6,337 bases of DNA. Source: Dehalococcoidia bacterium. Its GTDB lineage: Bacteria > Chloroflexota > Dehalococcoidia > GIF9 > AB-539-J10. The DNA is taken from NCBI GenBank assembly GCA_030627025.1, contig DAOUSX010000064.1, positions 1 through 6,337 on the forward strand, given 5' to 3'. The translations under genes were made by a program, and so were the position numbers. The notes under the pieces were generated by a model that was given only the letters and a program-made list of their open reading frames with translations, did not search any database and had not been told where the DNA came from. Shown piece after piece: positions 1 to 5,007 of the stretch (within the stretch, counting starts at the first letter, position 1; each line of letters starts with the position of its first letter).

Positions 1-1
1 A

Positions 2-217
2 TGTGCTGCTGCACTGGCATGTTCTCACAAGCTGCTTAAACAAGAGGGTGATGAGCCAGTCCTTCAGGATATTGCTCATATGCAGGTACATGGCGATTGG
101 GTGGAAATAGAGACATTCTTTGGAGAGGAAAAGGTCATCCCGGGTAGGGTGGTCGAAATAGATTTCTCCACTTCCAAGATATTGCTGGATCAGCATGGCG
201 AACATGGCAAAGCCTAA
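2..217 (+). CDS. CooT family (putative nickel-binding) protein, 5' end outside window
   Basis: An open frame of 71 codons runs from the left edge to TAA at 215-217, and its start lies upstream. The protein carries the pattern D-I-A-H-M ... F-G-E-E-K-V-I-P-G-R-V-V-E-I-D-F. This aligns without gaps to D-V-A-Q-M ... L-G-E-Q-K-F-V-Q-G-E-V-K-S-I-D-F in the complete CooT-like protein at 1986-2192, so the two are paralogues. CooT is a small beta-rich nickel-binding protein first described with Rhodospirillum rubrum carbon monoxide dehydrogenase, where Cys2 is reported to take part in nickel binding. Here a Cys-Ser-His at 20-28 aligns with the Met-Cys start of the family, but the residue before it is Ala, so the true N-terminus is uncertain. 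The ATG at 1-3 is in another frame and stops after 12 codons. Family membership is fairly safe; nickel binding by this copy is inference. Confidence 0.7.
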   Translation, partial: CAAALACSHKLLKQEGDEPVLQDIAHMQVHGDWVEIETFFGEEKVIPGRVVEIDFSTSKILLDQHGEHGKA

Positions 218-218
218 C

Positions 219-225
219 GAGGGAG
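219..225 (+). promoter_or_regulatory. Ribosome binding site for the first methyltransferase
   Basis: GAGGGAG lies five bases before ATG 231 and just after the CooT-like stop at 217. This favours 231 over the in-frame ATGs at 195 and 204, which lie inside the upstream gene and lack a comparable site. Confidence 0.6.
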
Positions 226-230
226 AATGG

Positions 231-974
231 ATGTCATCAACCAGTTATCGCACTCGACAACCAAATACAGGAACAAGACGGAACAACGGTGAAGTTTCTC
301 CCTTCGATGATGTGGCTTTAGAATATGATGCCTGGTTCGAGGGTGAAGGAAAACTTATCTTTGCCACCGAGGTGCGGGCCTTTGAAGGACTATTATCTTC
401 CCTGCCAAAGCCATGGCTTGAAATTGGGGTTGGTAGCGGTCGTTTCGCTCAGGCTCTGGGAATAGAGAACGGGGTCGATCCCTCCTTTAAGCTGGTCAAG
501 ATGGCAAGAAGACGGGGCATAACCGCCTTTCTCGGTAGGGGAGAACAGGAGCTTTTTGATGAGGAGTCGTTTGGAACGGTGTTTCTTATTGTTACCCTCT
601 GCTTTGTCGATTCGCCACTGGCTGTTTTGAAGCAGGCTTACCGCGTTTTAGTGCCGCATGGGAAGATAGCGCTGGGTTTAGTCTTAAGGGGAAGTCCCTG
701 GGGTAAATTTTATCAGCAGAAAAAGAAGCAGGGGCATCGTTTCTATAAATACGCCACTTTTTACACATGTCGTGACGTGGTGAGACTATTGGTGCGAGCA
801 GGCTTTTTGGTTGAGAAGGTTATTTCGACACTTTTTCAGGAGCCGGGCAAGGTGCATCGCGTGGAGGAACCAAGAGAAGGCCACCTCCCCAACGCCGGAT
901 TCACTGTAATCTTGGCTGGGAAACAAGGGGTAAATACTGAAACCACCAAGGAAGATGAATCTTGGAGACAGTAA
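231..974 (+). CDS. Class I SAM-dependent methyltransferase (Methyltransf_11 type)
   Basis: Predicted cytosolic methyltransferase of 247 residues, transferring a methyl group from S-adenosylmethionine to an unknown acceptor. Motif I, LEIGVGSGRF, is at residues 63-72 with the preceding Pro-Trp typical of this branch. The acidic residue after strand 2 is Asp83 in GVDPS. The motif IV/V region shows FLIVTLCFVDSP (118-129), followed by the helix and turn YRVLVPHG (137-144). The C-terminal part (FYKYATFYT, 171-179; NAGFTVILAGK, 221-231) matches small anaerobe methyltransferases that begin with a Y-D-x-W-F signature, here YDAWF at 32-36. The last 15 or so residues are polar and probably unstructured. 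The start at 231 is chosen from the GAGGGAG site; a longer form from 195 would add 12 residues. The nuoE-like gene follows after two bases, which suggests co-translation. The substrate cannot be deduced. There are no membrane segments. Confidence 0.85.
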   Translation: MSSTSYRTRQPNTGTRRNNGEVSPFDDVALEYDAWFEGEGKLIFATEVRAFEGLLSSLPKPWLEIGVGSGRFAQALGIENGVDPSFKLVKMARRRGITAFLGRGEQELFDEESFGTVFLIVTLCFVDSPLAVLKQAYRVLVPHGKIALGLVLRGSPWGKFYQQKKKQGHRFYKYATFYTCRDVVRLLVRAGFLVEKVISTLFQEPGKVHRVEEPREGHLPNAGFTVILAGKQGVNTETTKEDESWRQ

Positions 975-976
975 AA

Positions 977-1492
977 ATGACAATGACTGTGCTTAAGGAA
1001 CAGAGTGAAGTCAGACGGCAAACAAAGCAGATCCTGAAGAGATACGGCAGGAGGCGGGGGAATCTCATCCCTATTTTGCAGGAGGTACAGGGCAAGCTCG
1101 GCTATCTCCCCCAGGAGGCTATGCTAGAGATTGCCGAGTTTCTCAATATGCCGGCTATAGACGTTTATAGCGTGGTTACCTTTTACAATCAATTTCGGCT
1201 TAATCCTCCGGGGAGACACTCAATAAGGGTCTGCTTGGGGACTGCCTGCCATATGAAGGGTGGTTATATCACTTTAGATGCTTGGAAGAGGCGGCTGGGT
1301 ATCGACCGAGGCGAGACCACTCCTGACCGCGAATTTGACTTGGATACGGTTGCCTGTGTTGGCTGTTGCACTATGGCGCCGGTAACCGTAGTCGACGATA
1401 AGCCGCAGGCCAAGGTTGAGCCGACTAAGGTAGATGGCATACTGCTCTCCTTTGAACGCGAGCGGGAAAAGAGGAGCAAGGAGAGCCAATGA
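977..1492 (+). CDS. NuoE/HymA-like [2Fe-2S] subunit of an NADH-linked oxidoreductase
   Basis: A protein of 171 residues of the 24-kDa complex I subunit family (NuoE, HymA, HoxE and formate dehydrogenase gamma relatives). In this family a thioredoxin-like [2Fe-2S] domain partners a NuoF-type flavoprotein to exchange electrons with NAD(H). The N-terminal helical part contains the family signature LIPILQEVQGKLGYLP (30-45) and the VYSVVTFYNQF stretch (63-73). The cluster cysteines are Cys86 and Cys91 (CLGTAC) and Cys127 and Cys131 (CVGCC), giving C-x4-C and C-x3-C with an additional Cys130. Length is normal. ATG 977 is preferred because GGAG at 964-967 lies nine bases upstream; a TTG at 962 would overlap the previous gene. 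No nuoF follows; instead a short TGA-interrupted frame begins at the ATGA overlap 1489-1492. The physiological complex (hydrogenase, formate dehydrogenase or other diaphorase) cannot be told from this window. Confidence 0.9.
   Translation: MTMTVLKEQSEVRRQTKQILKRYGRRRGNLIPILQEVQGKLGYLPQEAMLEIAEFLNMPAIDVYSVVTFYNQFRLNPPGRHSIRVCLGTACHMKGGYITLDAWKRRLGIDRGETTPDREFDLDTVACVGCCTMAPVTVVDDKPQAKVEPTKVDGILLSFEREREKRSKESQ
1478..1483 (+). promoter_or_regulatory. Ribosome binding site for the TGA-interrupted mini-gene
   Basis: AAGGAG lies five bases before ATG 1489, inside the end of the nuoE-like gene. Its strength and spacing are as good as those of the neighbouring real genes, which supports translation starting at 1489 even though that frame meets a TGA at its 13th codon. 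Confidence 0.5.
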
Positions 1493-1644
1493 GAGTAGCT
1501 GAACGGTTAACAATAATCTCCACGTGAGGTGCCGGAAAGCAAGGAATGAAGTCTGTAGTGGAGCGCTTTGAAAGAGAGCGTCGTGGGAAACAATGGAATA
1601 TGAGTGAGCCATGGGAAATAGGGAAAGGAGCATCATATGACTAA
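1489..1644 (+). pseudogene. Possible nuoF 5' remnant or small selenoprotein with in-frame TGA
   Basis: The frame starts at ATG 1489, overlapping the nuoE-like stop as ATGA. It meets TGA at 1525-1527 (codon 13), then continues open to TAA at 1642-1644, where it overlaps the next gene by eight bases. Read through, it gives 51 residues: RLTIIST, the TGA, then GAGKQG and a basic helix SVVERFERERR. A strand followed by T-C-G-x3-G is the pattern of the thioredoxin-like N-terminal extension of NuoF-type subunits, with Cys where TGA stands here. Position after a nuoE-like gene fits this. Three readings are possible: a decayed and truncated nuoF, a short selenocysteine protein, or a base error in a Cys codon. 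The last 18 or so residues do not look like NuoF, and I found no convincing bacterial SECIS. A six-pair hairpin exists at 1564-1580 with loop GAAAG, but it sits further from the TGA than usual. Translation could also restart at ATG 1546. Confidence 0.4.
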
Positions 1645-1852
1645 GGGCACTATCCGACGCTTAATTGCAGACCGAGGATATGGTTTCATCCAGACAGAGG
1701 AGAAGGGGGACCTCTTTTTCCACCTCAGTGACCTCCAAGGAGTAGCCTTTGAGTCGCTCACAGAAGGCCAGCAGGTCGAGTTTGAGATTATGCCTACATC
1801 TAAAAGGGCCAAAGGCAGTCAATGTAAGGCTCGCCAGTTGAGAGCATGGTAG
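1637..1852 (+). CDS. Cold-shock-domain nucleic-acid-binding protein
   Basis: A 71-residue single-domain protein of the CspA-like OB fold that binds single-stranded RNA or DNA in the cytosol. RNP1 is GYGFI at residues 14-18 and RNP2 is LFFHL at 26-30. The later strand EGQQVEFEI (43-51) and the closing KARQLRAW (64-71) complete the fold. The usual N-terminal KWF after GTI is replaced by RRL, so it belongs to a divergent CSD branch rather than the classical cold-shock set, and induction by cold should not be assumed. AAAGGAG at 1624-1630 lies six bases before ATG 1637. The start overlaps the end of the preceding mini-frame by eight bases, suggesting translational coupling. Its presence among redox genes may be incidental or may reflect post-transcriptional control of the operon (inference). 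Confidence 0.9.
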   Translation: MTKGTIRRLIADRGYGFIQTEEKGDLFFHLSDLQGVAFESLTEGQQVEFEIMPTSKRAKGSQCKARQLRAW

Positions 1853-1975
1853 AATCGTCCACAACAAGCCCAGTCAGGGGGGGGTTAGAGAGGGTAATGG
1901 GGACTTCGCAGACAATTGGGCAGTGGCAGGCCAAAGTTCAGGCGGGCATAGGCCGAAGGGAAAGAATGCGAATCT

Positions 1976-1980
1976 GGAGG
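1976..1980 (+). promoter_or_regulatory. Ribosome binding site for the complete CooT-like gene
   Basis: GGAGG lies five bases before ATG 1986. It fixes the start so that the protein begins Met-Cys, the hallmark of the CooT family, and rules out the longer frame opening at GTG 1923. Confidence 0.75.
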
Positions 1981-1985
1981 TAAAT

Positions 1986-2192
1986 ATGTGCTTGAGTAAC
2001 GTCTTCTACATTGATTCGGATGGTCAGCAACAAGAAGTAATGCGGGACGTAGCTCAAATGGAAGCCCATAATAATGGATTTCTGCTCATTGGGCTGTTGG
2101 GAGAGCAAAAATTCGTCCAAGGCGAGGTAAAAAGTATTGACTTTGTGGATAAGCACTCAGTAGTGCTTGGGATAAACATAGACAAAGCGTAA
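1986..2192 (+). CDS. CooT family (putative nickel-binding) protein
   Basis: A complete 68-residue protein beginning MCLSNVFYID. The family features are Met-Cys at the N-terminus, an early DVAQM segment (21-25), the LLGEQKFVQGEVKSIDF strand region (37-53) and a final HSVVL strand (57-61). CooT binds nickel in the carbon monoxide dehydrogenase maturation system of Rhodospirillum rubrum, with Cys2 reported as a ligand. Homologues in many anaerobes occur without a known partner, so the exact role here is open. Cys2 is the only cysteine. The glutaredoxin-like gene begins 11 bases after the stop. The preceding 133 bases (1853-1985) hold a run of eight G at 1877-1884 and a doubtful 28-codon frame at 1897-1983, but no clear promoter or terminator. 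This is the second CooT-like gene in the window. Confidence 0.8.
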   Translation: MCLSNVFYIDSDGQQQEVMRDVAQMEAHNNGFLLIGLLGEQKFVQGEVKSIDFVDKHSVVLGINIDKA

Positions 2193-2203
2193 CAAGGTGG
2201 GCC

Positions 2204-2455
2204 ATGCCAGTTTCCAGTCAACCACGGATAATAATTTTCACTGGTTCCTCGTGTCCCTGGTGCAATAGGGTTAAGCAGTACCTGAAGGAGAAAGGCTTCA
2301 GGTTCAGAGAGGTGAATGTTGAGAGGGATCGAGATGGGGCCAGGGAATTGCAGCGCAGGGGTATAATGAGTGTGCCGGTTGTCCTGATTGGAAGCCATCC
2401 CATAGTCGGCTTTGATAAGACAAAGATTGATAAATTACTAGGAATCAAAAGGTAG
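2204..2455 (+). CDS. Glutaredoxin/NrdH-like thiol-disulfide oxidoreductase
   Basis: An 83-residue cytosolic redox protein with a thioredoxin fold. The dithiol site is CPWC at residues 17-20 after the strand IIIFTGSS. The cis-proline is Pro58 in SVPVV, and the substrate-contacting GFD turn is at 69-71. The strand FREVNVERD (34-42) and the following helix complete the glutaredoxin core. The family reduces protein disulfides or mixed disulfides. Members of this short anaerobe type are often served by thioredoxin reductase rather than glutathione, but specificity cannot be read here. AAGGTGG at 2194-2200 lies three bases before ATG 2204. The groES gene follows after 18 bases, in the same direction. 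No signal peptide is present. Confidence 0.9.
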   Translation: MPVSSQPRIIIFTGSSCPWCNRVKQYLKEKGFRFREVNVERDRDGARELQRRGIMSVPVVLIGSHPIVGFDKTKIDKLLGIKR

Positions 2456-2464
2456 GAGAGGAGG
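2454..2464 (+). promoter_or_regulatory. Ribosome binding site for groES
   Basis: A purine-rich AGGAGAGGAGG overlaps the glutaredoxin stop. It lies nine bases before ATG 2474 but directly abuts the TTG at 2465. Spacing therefore selects ATG 2474, giving the expected MxIKP start of GroES. Confidence 0.65.
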
Positions 2465-2473
2465 TTGCTCAAG

Positions 2474-2746
2474 ATGCAGATAAAGCCTTTTGAGGACCGG
2501 GTCTTGGTTGAGCCGGAAGAGGTTGAAGAGAGCAGAACTAAAAGCGGGATAATCATCCCTGACACAGCGAAGGAAAAGCCAAGAACAGGCAAGGTTATTG
2601 AGGTAGGGACGGATGAAGAGCTTGCCGAGAATATAAAGGTGGGGGATAGAATAGTTTTTGCTAAATTCAGCGGTGATGAGGTTGAGTTTGAGGGCAAAAA
2701 ATATTTGATAGTTTCCAGAAGCGACATCCTTGCTGTAATTAAATAG
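2474..2746 (+). CDS. groES: Co-chaperonin GroES (Hsp10)
   Basis: A 90-residue chaperonin-10. The heptameric lid caps GroEL during ATP-driven folding in the cytosol. The N-terminal strand QIKPFEDRVLVEP (2-14) is typical. The mobile loop that contacts GroEL is at about 15-32, with the hydrophobic SGIIIP at 24-29 followed by DTAKEKP. The GKVIEVG (39-45), VGDRIVFAKFSG (56-67) and closing SRSDILAVIK (81-90) strands are all present, so it looks functional. Length is slightly under the usual 94-97 residues. In most bacteria groEL follows immediately; here a 97-base gap and a thioredoxin gene follow instead, so this groES stands apart from groEL. I saw no CIRCE-like inverted repeat upstream, and it sits only 18 bases after the glutaredoxin gene. 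Heat-shock control by HrcA is therefore not supported by this sequence. Confidence 0.95.
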   Translation: MQIKPFEDRVLVEPEEVEESRTKSGIIIPDTAKEKPRTGKVIEVGTDEELAENIKVGDRIVFAKFSGDEVEFEGKKYLIVSRSDILAVIK

Positions 2747-2767
2747 GCTTACTTCCGAGGGAGCGAA

Positions 2768-2833
2768 ATGGAGCTTGGCACGGGCGAACTTACCGACAGG
2801 TATAGTAGGGGTTTATGGAAAACGATAAACTAA
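2768..2833 (+). CDS. Possible 21-residue small ORF upstream of thioredoxin
   Basis: Between groES and the thioredoxin gene, ATG 2768 opens a 21-codon frame (MELGTGELTDRYSRGLWKTIN) that ends with TAA at 2831-2833, eleven bases before the thioredoxin start. GAGGGAG at 2757-2763 is four bases upstream. The good ribosome binding site is the only support. It could be a leader peptide, a gene remnant or chance. A weak promoter-like pair (TTGGCA 2775-2780 and TATAGT 2801-2806) lies in the same gap, but its 20-base spacing is poor. Confidence 0.2.
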   Translation: MELGTGELTDRYSRGLWKTIN

Positions 2834-2843
2834 AAGGGGGAGT

Positions 2844-3383
2844 ATGAGCAAAGTAATTGAGATAACAGACCAAAATTTTGAAGAGGAGGTCCTTAACTCA
2901 GACCTCCCCACAGAGGTGGATTTCTGGGCCCCGTGGTGCGGCCCCTGTGTGATGGTTTCACCGATCTATGACAAACTCTCGGAGGAATACGATGGCAGGT
3001 TCAAGTTCTGTAAGATGAACGTGGATGAAAACCAACGGACAGCAGTGGAATTCCAGATTATGAGTATACCCATGCAGAAGTATTTCGCTAATGGTGAGAA
3101 TGTAGACGAAATCCTCGGCGCGGTCCCGGAGTCTACAATTCGGACAATGGTCGAAGATATTCTCAAGAGGTTCCCGGCTGATGAAACGGGAAGGCTTAAA
3201 GTGCTTTTAACCTCGTGGGTTGAGCATAACGAGAAGCACGGGGAGAAATTCAACAGATGGGTGGAGAAAGCAAATAACTTGGAGGGCAATCCAATCTATA
3301 AAAGCGCATTACAAGCAGCACAAGAGGTCGAAAAAGCCAATGAACAGCTGTCCCAGGTATTAATCCAACTGCCCAGGTACTGA
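2844..3383 (+). CDS. Thioredoxin with helical C-terminal extension
   Basis: A 179-residue protein. Residues 1-110 are a full thioredoxin: strand EVDFWAPWCGPC with the dithiol Cys32-Gly-Pro-Cys35, KMNVDEN (57-63), the cis-proline Pro76 in SIP, and the closing NGENVDEILGAVPE region (84-96). It should reduce protein disulfides in the cytosol. Two points differ from a plain thioredoxin. Residues after the cis-proline are MQKYF rather than the common TLLLF type. A polar, probably all-helical tail of about 68 residues (112-179) follows, containing WVEHNEKHGEKFNRW (125-139) and a Glu/Ala/Gln-rich helix. His128 and His132 would lie on one helical face, with acidic residues nearby, so metal or partner binding is possible (inference). 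The tail looks like a separate domain fused to thioredoxin. AAAGGGGGAG just before ATG 2844 supports the start. There is no signal peptide. Confidence 0.9.
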   Translation: MSKVIEITDQNFEEEVLNSDLPTEVDFWAPWCGPCVMVSPIYDKLSEEYDGRFKFCKMNVDENQRTAVEFQIMSIPMQKYFANGENVDEILGAVPESTIRTMVEDILKRFPADETGRLKVLLTSWVEHNEKHGEKFNRWVEKANNLEGNPIYKSALQAAQEVEKANEQLSQVLIQLPRY

Positions 3384-3406
3384 TTGGACCGCCAGGGGCA
3401 AGATAA

Positions 3407-3748
3407 ATGGCAGTCAGTAGTAAGGAGAAAATAAGGGAAATCTATGAAGTTCTGCCCAAGCTGAATTGTGGTTTCTGCGGATTTGGAAGCTGCGGCCAAT
3501 TCGCCAGAGCAGTAGCCGAGGGAAGAGCTTCGCCTTTTGGCTGCAGGCAAAATCCTTGGTCAGGTTACAGAATAAGGGAAATTATGGGAATGGAAGCACT
3601 AGCCTACAGTTATGGATTCCAACCCGCTTTCTTTTCTCCATTGGGAGTTAGCCCTTCCCCGCAAGCCCTGAGAGAACAGGTACGCGCACTATCCCAAAGC
3701 GTGGATGATATTCTGGCTAGGATTGAAAGGCTGAAAGCAAGGAGGTAA
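3407..3748 (+). CDS. Small FeS-domain ([4Fe-4S]-binding) protein
   Basis: A 113-residue protein. Residues 17-46 show LPKLNCGFCGFGSCGQFARA and then a fourth cysteine: Cys21-x2-Cys24-x4-Cys29-x16-Cys46. This is the FeS domain (PF04060) pattern seen in RnfB and in the corrinoid/FeS subunit of CODH/acetyl-CoA synthase, where it binds one [4Fe-4S] cluster. The rest lacks the large domains of those proteins. A middle segment with MGMEALAYSYGFQP (60-73) is followed by a likely coiled coil from about 87 to 112 (heptad-like Leu, Val and Ile). It is therefore a stand-alone small iron-sulfur protein, perhaps an electron carrier or an assembly partner that oligomerises through the coiled coil. ATG 3407 follows the thioredoxin stop by 23 bases; the AGGGG at 3394-3398 is only a modest binding site. 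The cluster assignment is good, but the role is unknown. Confidence 0.8.
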   Translation: MAVSSKEKIREIYEVLPKLNCGFCGFGSCGQFARAVAEGRASPFGCRQNPWSGYRIREIMGMEALAYSYGFQPAFFSPLGVSPSPQALREQVRALSQSVDDILARIERLKARR

Positions 3749-3787
3749 AACGCAGTTTTGGGAAACAAGAAGGGTGGTGAAACTGTT

Positions 3788-4344
3788 ATGGAAATTTCGG
3801 AATGGAAAGCAAATCTGGAGAGGGCACGGGAAAGGAAGGACGCTTTCTTTGCCCAACATTGGCAATCACCAATTCCGCCTCAAGAGAGACCTCGTTTTAA
3901 GGGCTTAGAATATTATCCTCCTGACCCAAGCTACAGATTCGAGCTTGAACTTCATGAACATCCCGAAAAGCAGGCAGTGAGGATGGCTTACACCAAGGGT
4001 AACGAGCAAGATTTCCTCCGCTGGGGTGAATTTCGATTCAAGATAGGCGGAAAGGAGCAAGCCCTCCAGGCTTACAAGAGCCACCCTCGGGAAGAGATGT
4101 TGTTTATTTCCTTCAAGGATGCAACCTCTGGTAAAGAAACCTACGGGGCTGGTCGCTACTCGATCTTGAGCCAGAGAGAGACCGCACTCCGGATGGGAAA
4201 TGGATTCTGGATTTTAGCCAGTCTTACAATCCATGGTGTGTATATAGCGAAGCTTATACCTGTCCTTTTGTGCCCAGCGAGAATTGGCTCGAAGTTCCAA
4301 TCCTGGCTGGTGAGAAAAATTACCCTTTAAAGGAGGGGTATTAA
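3788..4344 (+). pseudogene. DUF1684 family protein, frameshifted near 4160
   Basis: Two overlapping frames together encode one DUF1684 protein (PF07920, function unknown). Frame one, from ATG 3788, gives the N-terminal part: WKANLERARERKDAFF, SPIPPQERPRFKGLEYYPPD and the conserved GKETYGAGRY, ending at codon 4157-4159. Family members continue with L-D-L. Here that continuation is in another frame from 4162: DLEPERDRTPDGKWILDFSQ, then SYNPWCVYSEAYTCPFVP, SENWLEVPILAGEK and TAA at 4342-4344. Restoring one base between TAC 4157 and GAT 4162 (for example TAC-CTC-GAT) joins them into about 185 residues, a normal length. The uncorrected frame runs to 4330 with an unrelated tail. Both halves keep family motifs without other stops, so the lesion is recent or is a sequencing/assembly error. 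A TTG at 3758 would add ten residues. The DUF1638 gene follows closely. Confidence 0.85.
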
Positions 4345-4356
4345 AAGGTGGAAAAC

Positions 4357-5007
4357 ATGGAAAATCGTCTTTCCTTCCGAGACTATGCAATTGTTGCCTG
4401 CGGTACGCTAAATATGGAACTAAACTATCTGAGAGATAGCGGCTTTTTGGATGCCAGAAAAATCCTATACACCAAGCCTGGACGTCATGAGGTACCCCGG
4501 GAACTTGAAAGCCAGCTTATTAAACAGATAGGTATAGCTAAGAAATACGCGTCTAACATCATCGTAGTCTATGGCGGCAAGTTCTGTTACGTTAATGCTG
4601 ATAACCCGTATCGCAAGATAGATACAATAATTCAGGAACAAGAGGAACCTGGGGTCAAGATTTGTAGAATAAAAGCTTCTCATTGTGTTGATATGTTAGC
4701 CAGTGAGGAAGAAAGAGAGAAGATAGGCCAAGGTAAAGACATTTATTGGCTTACCCCGGGATGGATGAAATACCGCCATTATGTATATCAGGGTTGGGAT
4801 AAGGGTCTAGCCAATGAGAATTTCCCCAAACACACTGGCGGAGCAATCATGCTAGATGCTACAGGCTTCTATGATGAAATTATGGAAAATAAGCCGGAGG
4901 AGATTCTAGACTTCTCTGACTGGATGGGGATTCCAATAGAACCCTATAGGATTACACTAGATCGACTGAGAAGCTTGCTTTCAGATGAAATCAGATCTGA
5001 GAAATAA
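4357..5007 (+). CDS. DUF1638 domain-containing protein
   Basis: A protein of 216 residues from ATG 4357, or 219 from GTG 4348. AAGGTGG at 4345-4351 suits the ATG, and AGGAGG at 4331-4336 suits the GTG only with a long 11-base spacer. Features matching DUF1638 (PF07796) are the opening strand AIVACGTLNMEL, the glycine turn VVYGGKFC, the KASHCVDML segment and the WLTPGWMKYRHYV motif, followed by GGAIMLDATGFYDEI. The paired Cys and His residues in GKFC and ASHC could form a metal or cofactor site, but the family has no established function. From general knowledge, DUF1638 genes often lie near corrinoid-dependent methyltransferase genes in methanogens and anaerobic bacteria, which would fit the CooT, FeS-domain and methyltransferase neighbours. 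There is no signal peptide or membrane span. It is predicted to be cytosolic. Confidence 0.8.
   Translation: MENRLSFRDYAIVACGTLNMELNYLRDSGFLDARKILYTKPGRHEVPRELESQLIKQIGIAKKYASNIIVVYGGKFCYVNADNPYRKIDTIIQEQEEPGVKICRIKASHCVDMLASEEEREKIGQGKDIYWLTPGWMKYRHYVYQGWDKGLANENFPKHTGGAIMLDATGFYDEIMENKPEEILDFSDWMGIPIEPYRITLDRLRSLLSDEIRSEK

Noticed and set aside
1274..1636. 120-codon open frame on the minus strand across the end of the nuoE-like gene
   Set aside because: It lies opposite a well-supported gene with all four cluster cysteines; its product is low-complexity Leu/Ser-rich and matches no family I know.
1877..1884. Run of eight G as a phase-variation switch
   Set aside because: It lies in the spacer between the cold-shock and CooT genes and interrupts no reading frame that I could join across it.
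1897..1983. 28-codon frame (ATG 1897 to TAA 1981-1983) before the second CooT-like gene
   Set aside because: Only a poorly spaced purine stretch precedes it, the peptide is Arg/Gln-rich without a recognisable pattern, and its end overlaps the CooT ribosome site; chance is the simpler reading.
1923..1985. Longer N-terminus for the CooT-like protein from GTG 1923
   Set aside because: GGAGG at 1976-1980 and the family's Met-Cys start fix ATG 1986; the added residues are Gly/Lys-rich spacer translation.
2218..2727. 169-codon open frame on the minus strand across glutaredoxin and groES
   Set aside because: It is the mirror of two clearly identified genes; the Ser/Leu/Ile-rich product is what an antisense reading of Lys/Glu-rich genes gives.
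2775..2806. Promoter-like TTGGCA and TATAGT before thioredoxin
   Set aside because: The 20-base spacing is outside the usual 16-18 range and no other promoter element supports it.
3466..3651. 61-codon + strand frame inside the FeS-domain gene
   Set aside because: It is a shifted reading of the gene at 3407-3748, whose cysteine pattern leaves no doubt about the true frame.
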